DNA of 64,000 nucleotides from Semisulcospira habei (taxonomy: Eukaryota > Mollusca > Gastropoda > Semisulcospiridae): positions 231,279,752-231,343,751 of the forward strand of contig BTPG01000004.1 in the NCBI GenBank assembly GCA_036245525.1. The letters run 5' to 3'. The position numbers were made by a program, and so were the translations under genes. Below the pieces are notes generated by a model that was not told the DNA's origin, did not search any database, and saw nothing but the letters and a program-made list of their open reading frames with translations. Positions 44,759 to 56,396 of the stretch are shown piece by piece. Position 1 is the stretch's first letter, and the number at the start of each line of letters is the position of its first letter.

Positions 44759-45066
44759 AACCATTACCAGGACTGTTCACAATACCAGTTGGTGGATGCA
44801 TGCAGCATGCACAAGATACCAATTACCATGACATTCAGAACTTGTTTCTGTCACTATCTGGATGCTATGTCTCCTTTCTCCTCAGTGAAAGCGGTGAAAC
44901 TGCTGTGCTCACATGTATGTTGGGTATGCTAGCACTGCATCAGTCTTGGCTTGTGATAAAGAGACACAAGTCTTTGACAAAGTTAAACCCCTCAAACTGC
45001 CGGCTTCATGCACAGGGAGGACCAAATAAATTCACCTGTTGCCAAAGGCAAGATAAGCTCATTTTT

Positions 45067-46165
45067 GGCTCACGTGCGAAGCAAAAGTGAGTATGTTTTG
45101 GGCCAGTTGTCGTCCGTGGTAAACTTTAACGTTGGCATTTTCTCAGAGACTATTCAAGCCACATTCTTCAAACTTGGCCCAAGGATACTTTGTGGTAAGA
45201 CCTTTCTAAACATACCAATTTGAGTGACCTTTCACAAAGGTCACAGGGGAACAGGAAATAGGTAAAAAATATCTATATTATATTATATTTTGACATAATT
45301 TAGTTTTTGTCAAATACTCTTCACAACTTCAAACCCAAACTTGGTACAAAGATACCTGATGGTACGACCTTTCTATACATACTAATTTGGTTGATCCCTC
45401 GGAAAGGTCAAGGGTCACAAGAGCTCATGAAATAGGTAAAAAATAGCCATATTTTCACAAAAGATGTTTTTTCTCAAATACTATTCACAACTTTAAACCC
45501 AAACTTGCTACAGATACCTGATGGTAAGACCTTTCTATGCACACAAATTTGGTTGACCCCTTGCAAAGGAGAAGGGTCATGGGAGCTCAGGAAATAGGTC
45601 TAAAATAGGTCTAAAATAGCCATTTGGACAAAAGATGTTTTTTCTCAAATACTATTCACAACTTAAAACCCAAATTTGGTACAGAGATACCTGGTAAGAC
45701 CTATCTATGCATACTAATTTGGATGACCCCTTGGAAAGGTCAAGAGGCTGGCAAATGTGTGTAAAATGTTGATTTTTGATAAAATTGTAGATATTCCCAA
45801 ATTTTTCAAGCAAATTTGGTACAGATAGCTGATGATAAGACTTTAAGAGCTTCCTATGCATACTAATTTAGTCGACTCATCACAAAGGTCAAGGGTCACG
45901 GGAGGTTGACAGAGTGAAAAAATAATGTAAGCATTTTTGAAAAATGCTTACATTTTCAGAAAACATGGATTTTGCTGCTGCAGAAGCCAGCCCTTGTCAC
46001 AAAGGTCACACATAATAATAATAATAATAATACATAGTATTTATATGGCGCATTTCTCATTTATAATATAACTCAATGCGCGGGACGTAGCCGTGAACTG
46101 AACCCAACAAGCACGCTCATGTAAATCGGTCATACATGCGAGCCATAATGGCTTTGCCTTTCTTG
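45067..46165 (+). repeat. Dispersed repeat G, copy 1 (interrupted)
   Basis: It begins ggctcacgtgcgaagcaaaa and ends with the inverted motif in gcgagccataatggctttgc. The interior has about five degenerate ~170-bp units: ttcaaacccaaacttggtac, gatacctgatggtaagacct, catactaatttggatgaccc, gaaaggtcaagggtcaca. A SINE tail (46012-46113) splits the end at the point where copy 3 reads cacacatgtaaatt. Confidence 0.88.
46012..46113 (-). mobile_element. SINE family 1, 3' fragment inserted in repeat G
   Basis: (AAT)n, then tatggcgcatttctc and gccgtgaactgaacccaaca: the 3' portion of the SINE in reverse. The flanks join without it as in repeat G copy 3, with cat on both sides. Confidence 0.75.
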
Positions 46166-46727
46166 TTAAGCTTTAAAAACGTGTGCACACACACAATAAT
46201 TGTAGCTACTACTTACTAGAAAAAACTTTTGAACTAAATTTTACTCGCAAATTTACCTTGGATGGTACTTTGGTAGTCTAAATGGCTACTACAGTACTAG
46301 GGTCATCAAATATTTGGTCCTCTCAGTCTTAGCCTGCAGTATGTGCAAGAGGACTAATGGTAATAAAACATGCCATGAATTGGCACACGTTTTTTTTTGT
46401 GTGTGCAAAGTTGTGTCACAGTTAAGTTTTGGAATCAGAGATTTTTGGGACAGTTAATCAAGTTAATGAGTTATTTCACGGTGTGGAAACATTTTCCTGA
46501 CTACTTGAATTAAACTTAAAGTTTATTTTAACAGACTCTAATAAGAATGACTTAATTGGGCCTCATGCTGTGATTAGTGTGATCTCAGGTGCTAATAAGA
46601 CTCTGTAAGAGATGAGGGATGGTGAAAGTAGCTATTCACCCAGGTGTAAACCAGTCCTTTGGGGGAAGGTACAACACAAGCCATGTTGGTTTAGCCTTTG
46701 AAGTGTTTCTGTAAAAATTACCATGAA
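46166..46727. other. KIF14 intron 1, nothing recognised
   Basis: AT-rich intron sequence with no ORF or repeat that I can identify. Confidence 0.5.
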
Positions 46728-47003
46728 TAATCCCTCAGGGAGTCCCATCCACTGATCCAGTGTCTCAGTCACAGGAAGATGTCTAGACAGAAATGTAATC
46801 CCTTATCAAATCGTTAGGCCTGCGCTCCCGATTCAGGGGGTCCCATCACTGAGTGATTGACTCACTTGGACTCCCCCTGAGGGAGGGGGGGGGGGGGGGG
46901 GAGGGGCAATCCAGTGATTCAACCACTCTGTAATTGAATCACTGGATCAGCGGGTGTGACCCCCTGAAGGCATAACAGTTTGAGGGATTAATGCCCTGCT
47001 GCA
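46728..47003. repeat. ~275-bp foldback with TCCCTCA ends
   Basis: aatccctcagggagtcccat and ccactgatccagtg pair with cactggatcagcgggtgtga and tttgagggatt. Inner arms gtgattgactcacttgg/ccagtgattcaaccac and a G-run loop. A terminal-inverted-repeat element distinct from the TTAA families (although ttaa follows the right end). Confidence 0.65.
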
Positions 47004-47559
47004 CATTTGTTGGGGCCTCTACTGTAGTGCAGATTGTGCACACAACAGTGCTGGCTTCTAGACACTTCAGGATGTCTTGCACTTGTGCTTGTGCAACTCA
47101 GCAAGCATTGTCTAAAATTTAGTTGCAAATAAGGTAGTCAACTACCCATCTTTTAGTTCAGAATCTGAACACAGGTTAAATGATTGGTAGCTTACTTGAT
47201 GTCATTAAATGATTCATGGCCAAACCCCCCCAGCCCACCCCCATCCCACCCTCATGTTTACAACCACTTTTTTCACCCTGCAGGTTTTCTTATTCAGTAA
47301 TTGTTATTGTCTGACCTGCACCTGTTATACACTGTTAATTAACCAAGTAATAATATTAATAGTAATAAATGTAATTAGCATTTCAGGGATCTTATAACAT
47401 TGGGGTTTTGCAATTGCATATATGTGTAACATACAATCATACATATGAAGCAGGTTGGTTAAAACGCAATGGCACCAAAAAATGCAAGAACTTAATCTAA
47501 CAAAGGCTTACATGAACACATAACACATGATGATTAGGATGTTCTCTTAAAAAAATTTG

Positions 47560-47783
47560 TTAACCCATATCATACTGAGGCTAAAAGCATCAAATTTGTA
47601 CACTGCCATGCTACATTATAGCACTGACAGATCTATAAGGATATCTAGACCAATGGCTTTAGTTCAAAGGTGGTGCCAGGATAGCTTGACGCCTAGAGGC
47701 GCCACGCTATTCTGGCACTGCTCTTGAACTATTTTAGTCAAACGTATTTCACACACTGGTGTATTCCAAATAATAAGGGTTAA
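47560..47783. mobile_element. TTAA hairpin element, type B2
   Basis: TTAA at 47560 and 47780; ends CCCATATCATACTGAGG and CAAATAATAAGGG. Stem with a few mismatches. Confidence 0.85.
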
Positions 47784-47896
47784 AAAGAGCAGCATAAATC
47801 GGTCAATTTGAGAACAACCACAGGGGACAATAATAATACAAGGCTTTTCCCCTGTGGTTGTTCTCAAAGTGACTGATTTAGGCTGATCTTTTTTAA
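47780..47896. mobile_element. TTAA hairpin element, type D, abutting type B2
   Basis: It shares TTAA 47780 with its neighbour. Ends aaagagcagcataaatcggtc and gactgatttaggctgatctt are inverted; arms gagaacaaccacaggggaca and cccctgtggttgttctc. Right TTAA at 47893 is followed by an inverted type-B2 right end (cccttatcattcggaataca). Confidence 0.75.
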
Positions 47897-48092
47897 CCCT
47901 TATCATTCGGAATACACCAGTGTGTGAAATATAACAACTTGTATACTAAATAGTCACTGATCACAATTCTGTAACACTTTGTGTGTCTTAGTCTGATTTC
48001 TGCAGGAATCATGACTTAAATCCGCTACCGACACGCAAAGGGTTTACATTTTAACACCAGCTGTTGATAAATTTGGATCTCACATTTTTCAG

Positions 48093-48347
48093 GGAGCTTG
48101 CTGACCCCAAAGTCGAGAGGGTGGTATCGATGAATGGGAATGAAACAATCGTGACATCGGAAAACGGCCACGTTAACCGCTTCGCCTTTGACTTCTCCTT
48201 CTGGTCGTTTGACCAAACCAGCGGAGATTTCTCTGGACAGGACCGAGTGTACACATCTCTCGCTCAGCCTCTACTGGGAAAGGCTTTTGAAGGATACAAT
48301 ACTTGTCTGTTCGCTTATGGACAGACAGGCAGTGGAAAAAGTTACAG
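48093..48347 (+). CDS. KIF14-like: KIF14-like exon 2 (P-loop)
   Basis: Acceptor acatttttcag; donor GTTACAG|GTATGT. Encodes [44 protein letters not shown] and the nucleotide-binding loop GQTGSGKSY with Lys and Ser in place. Confidence 0.93.
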
Positions 48348-48548
48348 GTATGTGGTTTGAACAAAGATAGATCATTTCAATTACAGGGGTTACAAGGAAA
48401 TTTAAATCTATGTAGAGGTTTGCTCTGAGTGATTGTGTGTGCGCATCAGCATATTGCTAGTTTGCACCTGGCAATTTTCAGTCTTTATTTTTTTACACAA
48501 TATAGATAACAGAGCTTTTCTCGTCTTGGTGCCTGAAAAACACATTAT

Positions 48549-48640
48549 TAATAAAATAAATCAGCACATTAAATAGGCGCTTTATCCCAATAGAAAAATC
48601 GGCTCAAAGCGCCGCCGCGAACTGAACCCAACAAGCACGT
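48549..48640 (-). mobile_element. SINE family 1, 3' fragment
   Basis: cacattaaataggcgcttta, ggctcaaagcgccgccgcga, actgaacccaacaagcacg: 3' end of the SINE in reverse, joined to a truncated type-B element. Confidence 0.7.
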
Positions 48641-48858
48641 TTGGAGGAGTCACTTAACGATTATGTACCAGTTGCAGGTAATGGATGGACCATGATAATT
48701 CAAGGGTAGTGCCAGCCTGATGGACCATGATAATTCAATTTCAAGGGTAGTGCCAGCTTAGCTTGGCGCCTTCAGGCGCCAAGCTAACCTGGCACTACCT
48801 TTGAATTATCATGGTCCATCCATCTCCTGCTTTAGGGTTTTTAGGCTAAATGGGTTAA
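48641..48858. mobile_element. TTAA hairpin element, type B1, with duplicated left arm
   Basis: The left end is cut off by the SINE. gatggaccatgataattcaa occurs twice, then the full stem around gcgccttcaggcgc. Right end GGCTAAATGGGTTAA at 48844-48858. Confidence 0.8.
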
Positions 48859-48933
48859 ACTCCCAGAACTAAATGACTTCCAGTTCCATGCTATAGAATG
48901 GAAGACATTAGGTTCTGGGAGTTTAAGAGTTAA
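48855..48933. mobile_element. Small TTAA-bounded palindrome, abutting type B1
   Basis: TTAA at 48855 (shared) and 48930. actcccagaactaaatgact pairs with acattaggttctgggagt. Only 79 bp. Confidence 0.75.
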
Positions 48934-49164
48934 GTAGACAAGGAGATCACATGTTTCAGTTTTGTTGCTGTTATACTCCCAGGGCTTTGGGCTGCTTTTC
49001 TTTCCAGGGTTGCATGACTAGCCATGATTTTCGTGACAAAGCAGTGACTAGGAACTGCCGACTTGACCTATTTCTATTGTGTGAATGTCATACAGCTGAC
49101 ATAGTGACAATTTGGAGGGCCCTGTGTCTGTTGTCTGCAGACCCCATCATTCCATTCCAATCTC

Positions 49165-49364
49165 TTAACCCATTACATCCGGAGGCTGATTTAAAAAATA
49201 CTTTGTGTCCTATAGTATAAAAGCGAGATCTATAGATCAAGCATTTCTGTTTTCAGTTCATGGGTGGCTTGGCGCCTAAGGTGCCAGGCTATTCTGGCAC
49301 CACCCTTGAATTATCGTAGTCAAATTTATTTCAAGCGATAGTGTATCAGGATGAAAAGGGTTAA
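49165..49364. mobile_element. TTAA hairpin element, type B
   Basis: TTAA at 49165 and 49361; CCCATTACATCCGGAGG and CAGGATGAAAAGGG. Left stem arm is partly deleted (gttcatgggtggcttggcgc). Confidence 0.75.
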
Positions 49365-49421
49365 CCACACACTAGACCCAGATGGCATCCTCCTTTGTAG
49401 CAGCAGAGTCCCTTGTTAAAC

Positions 49422-49547
49422 TTAACCCATTTAGCCGCCACGCAGTGCAGCAGGTGGCAAGCTAATCTGGCACTACTCTTGAATTAGCATGGTTGATCCA
49501 TCTCTTGCAAACTTGTGCATAGTTGTTAGGTGACACCTCCAAAATTT
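49422..49547. mobile_element. TTAA hairpin element, type B1, right arm only
   Basis: TTAA at 49422 with CCCATTTAGCC; ggcaagctaatctggcacta and catggttgatccatctc, left arm missing. Confidence 0.65.
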
Positions 49548-49640
49548 GACAAGGGCATGTACTTTCAAGAGAGTGCCTATAGATTCTCATCAGCTTCTCC
49601 TGCTGCCGGGCGCATGAGAATCTGCCTCTTGCAGCTGGTT
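49548..49640. mobile_element. TTAA hairpin element, type A, decayed
   Basis: tatagattctcatcagctt...cgcatgagaatctgcctctt stem. Confidence 0.5.
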
Positions 49641-49676
49641 CGTAGAACTGGGCCCAGTTGCATTAGTGAGCTTAGT

Positions 49677-49743
49677 CCTGCGCCAGCCAATACGCAGGTG
49701 CTCCGCTATAGCGGAGCACCTTGCTTAGTGGCTGGCGCAGGGT
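49677..49743. repeat. 67-bp palindrome
   Basis: cctgcgccagccaatacgca and gtgctccgctatagcggagcac then gcttagtggctggcgcagg; near-perfect arms. Confidence 0.85.
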
Positions 49744-50076
49744 TTAAGTTTAACCTTGCTCGTGCAACTGACCCCTGGAAAGAACAGTCATCAAAGGCTA
49801 AGTCCCATTGCCCTAAGCTGCTTTCGTGCTGACTGTCACCTGAGACAGCTATTAAGTGTGTCTCCAAGTGTTGCTTTGTCATCCTTGAGGACAAAGGCTT
49901 TGTCCCTCGCCATACAAAACAAAACTTCCACACTGACTTCATGGGGCACACTGTTGGAAGTGTCTCTGGGCTGTATACCACTATGTGATGTGGAAGTTGG
50001 GTTAAACTCAATGATGTTAGTTCAAGGGTAGAAACCGATTCACATCAAATTTCTACATTTTTCCTTAACTTTTGAA

Positions 50077-50287
50077 TTAACCCTTTCCATCCTGATACAC
50101 CCATTGCTTGAAAGAAATTTGACTGATAAGTGATAGATCAAGTGTGGTGCCAGAATAGCCTGGCGCCTGAGGCGCCAGGCTATTCTGGTGCCACCCTTCA
50201 ACTGAAACAGTTGATCTATCTCCTAATGTACACATCATACGACAATAAACAAATTGTGCAGAATCAGCGTCAGGGTGTGATGAGTTG
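50077..50287. mobile_element. TTAA hairpin element, type B3
   Basis: TTAA at 50077 with CCCTTTCCATCCTGATACACC; the right end reads cagggtgtgatgagttga. Stem gtggtgccagaatagcctgg around cctgagg. Confidence 0.78.
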
Positions 50288-50444
50288 AAGAAACAAGCAA
50301 GCAGTAGCAGGTCTTAATTTCAAACAAATATCTGTGTGTGACAAATAAGTGCCGATAGCTGCCCCCCACCTCCCACCAACACCCCCCCCCCCCCCCTCTC
50401 TGTGTGTCATTTTTCACAACACAATGATACAGTGCTTGAACTAA

Positions 50445-50615
50445 ATTTGACTATGATAGTTCAAGGGTGGTGCCAGAATAGCTTGGCGCCACAGGCGCTA
50501 AGTTATTCTGGCACCACCCTTGAACTAAGATGTTTGATCTATCTCCTAATCTGTAACGCAGCCGTCATAGAACAATACGAAATAATATTTTTAAAAAATC
50601 AGCCTCAGGGTGTAA
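50445..50615. mobile_element. TTAA hairpin element, type B3, ends decayed
   Basis: Stem atagttcaagggtggtgcca...ggcaccacccttgaact around ggcgccacaggcgc; right part cctcagggtgtaat then poly-T. Confidence 0.7.
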
Positions 50616-50719
50616 TTTTTTTTTTTTTTTTTTTTAACTGTCCATCACCTCAAAAATTGATAATTTGTTTACTTTCAACCTCAAAGTCAAAAGCAAACTG
50701 CAGTTGACAACTACATGTA

Positions 50720-50777
50720 TATAATTATAAATTGTATCAGACAAATGTTGTGTGATACAATTTATGATTCAAGTTTC
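50720..50777. repeat. Short palindrome before KIF14 exon 3
   Basis: ataaattgtatcagacaaat pairs with gttgtgtgatacaatttat. It lies about 90 bp upstream of the exon 3 acceptor. Confidence 0.7.
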
Positions 50778-50861
50778 AACCCATCTTTTTTTCTCCATGT
50801 GTTATCACGAGTGACGTGAGTGTTTTTGAGAAGAAAAAAAATCTTTTATTTTAATTTTCAG

Positions 50862-50952
50862 CATCATGGGTCATGGCCAAGACGTGGGAATTATTCCCAG
50901 GTTTTGTGAAGAGTTGTTCTGTCGTGCTGTCCGAGCAAGCAACAAGGACAAG
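50862..50952 (+). CDS. KIF14-like: KIF14-like exon 3
   Basis: Acceptor ttaattttcag; donor GACAAG|GTGAGA. Encodes SIMGHGQDVGIIPRFCEELF and CRAVRASNKDK. Ends in phase 0. The next exon is 9.3 kb away. Confidence 0.92.
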
Positions 50953-51013
50953 GTGAGACACATGCAGACTGGTTCATTGCTGCTGGATGCAGATTGTGTT
51001 TCTGAAATCTTTA

Positions 51014-51236
51014 TTAACCCTTTTACTAGTTTTAGCCCAAACACCTGACAGCAGGATGTGGATTGACCATGATAATTCAAAGGGTAGTGCCAGATTAGCT
51101 TTGTGCCTTCAGGCACCAAGCTAATCTGGCACTACCCTTGAATTATCATGGTCAATCCCCCTCCTGCAACTGGTCGTTGAGTAACACTTCCAAAATTTGG
51201 GAAATGCACCCGTGGGGCTAATAGTAATAGGGTTAA
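51014..51236. mobile_element. TTAA hairpin element, type B1
   Basis: TTAA at 51014 and 51233; ends CCCTTTTACTAGTTTTAGCC and GGCTAATAGTAATAGGG are inverted. Near-perfect stem. It begins 62 bp past KIF14 exon 3. Confidence 0.88.
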
Positions 51237-51382
51237 TTCAACACCAAGGCCTCCAGCCATTAAAAACAAAACAATGGATGCAAAGTGGCATCAGCAAGAG
51301 GCACAGATCCTCATGAGTCCTTTCAACTGCAGGGACTTCTGAGGATCTGCCATTGGCACTTTTTTAGCAATGAAGGGTTTAA
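51233..51382. mobile_element. TTAA hairpin element, type A, abutting type B1
   Basis: Shares TTAA 51233; right end agcaatgaagggtTTAA at 51379. Stem cacagatcctcatgagtcct with a weak partner. Confidence 0.7.
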
Positions 51383-51952
51383 CCCCGTCGGGCTGTGTGC
51401 AAACAGGATCCGCAAGTGCTGTTTACAGTAGGGGTGGCTACGCGCACAAGGTGGTTAACCCTTTGGTTGTCGATAACAGTTTTTGTCAGGATGAGAAAAA
51501 AGAGCCGGGGCGGTCCTTTAGAAAGACCTGCGATGGACTGTTTTCTGAAGAAAAATATGGGTCACTGACTGCTCTGCTGAAAATGTTATGGGTCATTTGG
51601 AGAAATGATTTAATTTAATGTCTTTAGAAAAAAAATGAACCCTGTCCTTCTGCATGCAAACAGTACTACAAAGTTTGCCTGTGGCTGCATGCATAACAGG
51701 GTTAAAAGTCACATGCAGGTTGTGGCTGAATGCCTGCAGATTTATTACACTTGTCAATGTGTTTTGTAAAAATGTGAAGAAAAAGTAGTTGTGGATACTA
51801 TTAGTACAAAATGTAGTACTTGTGTAGTTCTAACTAGAATTGGTTGTCACAGTTTGCAATACAATGTCCATGTGTGCTTCCCACATTGTGTGTAGCAGTC
51901 TTTAAACAATGTAAGGCTTTAAACACACTTGAGACAGGTCTCTTCCATCTTC

Positions 51953-52018
51953 TAGAGGCATAGATGCTCATGAGCCCCTGCAGCCGCAGGGGCTCATGAG
52001 CATCTTTGCCTCTTGCTC
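51953..52018. mobile_element. TTAA hairpin element, type A, core only
   Basis: agaggcatagatgctcatga, gcccctgcagccgcaggggc, tcatgagcatctttgcctct: near-perfect stem, termini lost. Confidence 0.75.
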
Positions 52019-52533
52019 GTACGGTTTGACCCCAATCCTCCAAAGAAGAAAGTGATACGCCTTTATGGCTTATTCTGTAACTCTTGATATTGGGCTGAAG
52101 TGACAGTTACATGGCTATACATACTAGGAGATAGTCAACAATTCAACAGTACAAGGTGACAATTGAAGTGATCAACCACACACACAGGACGGGCTGAATA
52201 GTGTCATCTCCTGCTTTGACTAGGATTTTGTTAAAGATATTTTAAAATGACTGACAATCCTTTTGTTCATAGTCAAAACTTATGGAAGGGTTCTATTCTG
52301 GCCCTGAGTTTCATGAGATACGAGATAGATTACTCAGTAGAATTACTGACAGTCTCTTTGCTCATCAACTTGTTGAATAGTTGAATCCTCGACTATGACT
52401 TTTGTGACAGTATTTAGGCGTTAGTTTGGTTCTGAGATGGAATGTTTTAGAATGACTGACCGTTGTGCATTGTCAAGACTTGTGGAGTAGTTGGCTGAGG
52501 AATTCCGGCTTTGACTACTATGAGTTTGTTTGG

Positions 52534-52692
52534 TTAACCCATTATCATACTGAGGCTAAAAGCTTCAAATTTGTACACTGCCATACTATTGCAAGCTACT
52601 TTATAGTACTTACAGATAAGGATATAGACCAATGGCTTTAGTTCAAGGGTAGTTCCAGAATAGCTTGGTGTATTCCGAATGATAAGGGTTAA
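52534..52692. mobile_element. TTAA element, type B2, right arm deleted
   Basis: TTAA at 52534 and 52689; ends CCCATTATCATACTGAGG and CCGAATGATAAGGG intact, but the interior jumps from ccagaatagcttgg to tgtattccg, so the hairpin is lost. Confidence 0.85.
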
Positions 52693-53063
52693 GAGATTGA
52701 TTATTTTATGAGTGACAATCCCTTTGTTCATAGTCAAAACGTGCTTATCGGCTGCCTGGTATCAGATCAGACATTTAGAGCTCCAGCAATTGTATCGGTA
52801 TGCTATGTCCATGCAATATCATATGCAGCGCTCACTAGCAGTCAGTGGTAATCTTAGCTCTAGGGACTTGGAGGTAAACTATAAGATTGGCAAGAGTTAC
52901 ATGTATAGGTCTTGATGACCCCCCGGCAGGATGTTGGCTCTGTGCATGTTGCAGATCAAATGTGTGCCAGTCAATGATTTTGAACGTTCCACAATTGCTG
53001 TAAGATTCAAAATGACAGAATACACTGCAGTAAGGGCATTCTTTAGGCTTACATTTAGGCGTG

Positions 53064-53275
53064 CATTGACCTGTTTAGCCCTGATACACTATAGCAGGAG
53101 ATGGATCGACCACGATAATTCAACTGGCACTACCCTTGAATTATCATGGTTGACCAGCCTCCAAGCTAATCTGGCACAACCCTTGAATTATCATGGTCGA
53201 TCCGTCTCCTGCATCTGGTATCGTTAGGTGACACCTCCAAAAGTTTGGAAACGCAGCTTTAGGATTAAATGGTCA
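53064..53275. mobile_element. Type B1 element, rearranged arms
   Basis: caggagatggatcgaccacg, then three partial arm copies (ctggcactacccttgaatta twice) and gatccgtctcctgc; ends decayed. Confidence 0.65.
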
Positions 53276-53614
53276 AGGAATTTTGTATTATCGAGTATGG
53301 CACTGATGAAATCATGGGATCGGAGACAGACCAATGTGTGTTTCCATACTACAATTCCTCTCCCATACAGGATGGTGACAGTTCTGTAATGTATCTGACA
53401 GGTATTGATCATGGTATCTGTGGGGGCATTACCTGTAATCTAATATTGCCTGAACTAAGGGCATGCCTCTTCCACTTTAGCGCCAACATCAGAGAAAAAA
53501 TGAGCTACACTGTACTTCATCATAGAAAAGAAATGAGCAACTTCGTCATCTCCGGACACTAACATATAATTTCTTAATCTAAGTTCTAACACATTCTACA
53601 TTAAGGCCGCCATT

Positions 53615-53792
53615 TCCCGCGAAATTGACAGTGTTCTAGCAGCAGGAGATGGATTGACCATAATAACTCAAGGCCATGGCCAGATTAGCTTGGCACCTGA
53701 CGAACGGCGCCAAGCTAATCTGACCCTACCCTTGAATTATCACGGTCAATCCATCTTCTGATTCACTGCATTGGGGCCAGATGGGTCAAAGT
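53615..53792. mobile_element. Type B1 element, ends decayed
   Basis: gcaggagatggattgaccat...cggtcaatccatcttctg around gcacctgacgaacggcgcc; right end ccagatgggtcaa. Confidence 0.65.
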
Positions 53793-53821
53793 AATGTCTG
53801 TCTCCTTAGAAATTGCGCAAC

Positions 53822-54020
53822 AGCAGAATCTGTTTTGAGTGGCCAACCCTTATTAGAGACCACCTGTTATGAAAGACCATCATTTATGTGACTGTGGCTG
53901 TCACTACCTAAATGGTCTTTCATGACAGCTGACATTTTTTTGTCCTTCAAGGCTCCTCTTGAGAGAACACCTGTCTTTAAAACCATTTTTTTGTCCCTTC
54001 TATTTATAGAAGGGGCTTTT
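53822..54020. repeat. Dispersed repeat H, copy 2
   Basis: Resembles 126-300: gttttgagtgg, gaaagaccatcatttatgtg and its inverted partner ctaaatggtctttcatgaca, then gctgacattttt. Confidence 0.5.
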
Positions 54021-55204
54021 TACGACCGGTCACGGTGGGGCGAATTTAATAGCTTGTGCATGATGTCAAAGGTGGGCAGGCCTAAACCTCTAACAATTAC
54101 AGTAACAAGATAATAATTACATCATGTATAGTTACGCTAACCTCGCTGCTGAACGTACATTTGGCGTGAAGCGCCGTATGTGCGTATGTATGTGTGTGAG
54201 TATGTATGTAAACAATAAAATCTCCGATATTTCTGTACACACAAGCTTGAAACTTGGCGAAATACTTTCTTAAAGGGGTTTCTAAAAGAGCCTCCAAGCA
54301 TAGTTATTGTAATAGAATACACCTCATTTAAGACAAACAACCGTTTATAGGAAGTAGGTTGACCCAGATTAGAGTCCGTAATTTTGTCATATTTACTTGA
54401 AATTTTGGATATCTAGCTAGTTTGGATAAAGACATTGGATGAGTTCGTTAGCCAGCTTTGTATCCTTTCAACTTCTTTAGTAAAAATTAATTCTTTTTAG
54501 AAAAGCTAGATAAAGTCAACCTGATTTCACACAAATTATAGCAAGACTGAAATTGTACTGTGAAATTCTAGTTTTGTCACCGTTTTCCCAAGTCTTCAAG
54601 CGAAAGCAAAACTCATATCAAGTTAAATATAAATTACGTAAAAACCAAAAAAATACATCATGACAAGTGACATTTAACAAACCAATGATGCGTGTGCACT
54701 GCGCGCACCCTTTATTGAGTTCACTATGGCGCATTGGCATATCTGCGAGGCTTTTTCAAAAGGAGATATTTCAACATCAGAATCAACTCAAAGACAAAAG
54801 GTAGAGAACTTTACAGCGAAGACAGCTCTCATATATAGAAGGGACTTTGTGGTTATGGTTCATCCCATCTTGTTTCTCTCAAAAGGTGGGTGCTCAAAAC
54901 ATACTCGACTGTACTAAAATTTGGGTCAGGGCTTTGCTGTCTGAATAAAAATTGAAAATTTACCCCCAAAATCATAAGATTGGCCTGGCTTGACAAAATG
55001 CTTCACACACTCAAGTTCATCAAAAATATGTGTGTGAAAACAAGAAATATTTTAAATCCATTGTGCTTTATTGGGCTCGACTGCAACAGGTGTCCAGTGA
55101 CATTGTTGAGTTTTACTCTGCCATTTGATCAGTTCAATCATTCTAGAGTACTGTAGTTCACCGGTTTTAGCACTGACACCAGTACAAATCTAAATTTGTT
55201 CACT
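54021..55204. other. KIF14 intron 3, nothing recognised
   Basis: Short ORFs only; a GTAT/GTGT-rich stretch at 54175-54215 and a fragment related to repeat H (gggtgctcaaaac) near 54889. Confidence 0.45.
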
Positions 55205-55278
55205 CGGGCAAGAGGCATAGATGCTCATGAGCCCCAGCATTCTGCAGGGGCTCAAGAGAATCTGTGCCTCTTGCTGTG
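55205..55278. mobile_element. TTAA hairpin element, type A, core only
   Basis: gcaagaggcatagatgctca, tgagccccagc/gcaggggctca, gagaatctgtgcctcttgc. Confidence 0.7.
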
Positions 55279-55573
55279 TAAGAGATCACACCCTTGCTGG
55301 GAGTGAGGGGAGTCGCCCGCGTGAATAGTAGACTATTATTATTGTGCTATTATTGGTCTGACGTGTGGCGTTTTAGCACTAACAATATTTGGTATAGTTA
55401 TGTACTTCCACGGGCAAGTGGCTGGGTGACGCCCTTTGACGCTCGAATGAACCTCACGCTTGACTGATCGATGGCAGCGATCAATGATGTGACTAATAGG
55501 ACAACACAAACACTTGACTCCGGGTTCAGTCTCAGGGCCAGTAATTAGACAAAAATAACCAGCAAGAAATACC

Positions 55574-55776
55574 TTAAGCCATTTAAACCCCAAGTCCAAA
55601 TTTGGGAGGTGTTACCTAATGACTCTAGCAGTTGTAGGAGATGGACCTTCCTGATAATTCAGGGGTAGTGCCAGATTAGCTTGGCGCCTCATGGTGTCAA
55701 GCTAATCTGGCACTACCCTTGAATTATCATGGTCAATCTGTCTCCTGCTGTAGGATTTCGAGGCTAAATGGGTTAC
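55574..55776. mobile_element. TTAA hairpin element, type B1
   Basis: TTAA at 55574, TTAC at 55773; ends GCCATTTAAACCCC and GAGGCTAAATGGG. Near-perfect stem around gcgcctcatggtgtc. Confidence 0.8.
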
Positions 55777-56396
55777 CAGCCGTGGAAGATAAATGGAACA
55801 TGCTAGTTCAAGGGACCCCCGCCCCCCGCCTCCCCTTTTAGGTTACAGATATGAACACAGAGAGATAAGCAACTCATGCAGTCAGTGTCCATGTTTGTTT
55901 TGTCTACTTTCAAAAAAGGGTTTACTTGAAGTTAAACAATTTGACGCATGTTTGTCCTTGTGTTTCAGAAGCAACTGGGTGTTTGGTTTTGTTGTTACGT
56001 TCTGTTTGCCTTTTATGTGTTTGGTACTGGTACAGTTGTAGTTGGTACATTCTTGCCTCGATTCAGTCCCATCATATTTCTGTCCTGTGGAGACAGTAAG
56101 TCCATTTCTGTGAAATGTGAGGATTTTCATTGAAATACAGTGAAATGCTTGCTGTTCACAGAAATGGACACCCCATCTTTTGACCTCAGAGGGCAGACTT
56201 GATAACGTATCCATGGGACTTCTGCCTTCAAAGTCAGATTGCTTACAGTCATACTTTGCAATTGTTTCCATATATTTGGTCGAGACAAGTTGAAGAAAGT
56301 AAATCAGCCATGACACTTTTGACAACTCATTGAGGTAATAAAAACGACAATGCTTTATTTTTTTTGCACTGACAAAATTGCATTTTGGCACAAGCG
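55777..56396. other. KIF14 intron 3, nothing recognised
   Basis: A 196-residue minus ORF (55882-56472) shows no domain and overlaps repeat G; I do not call it a gene. Confidence 0.45.
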
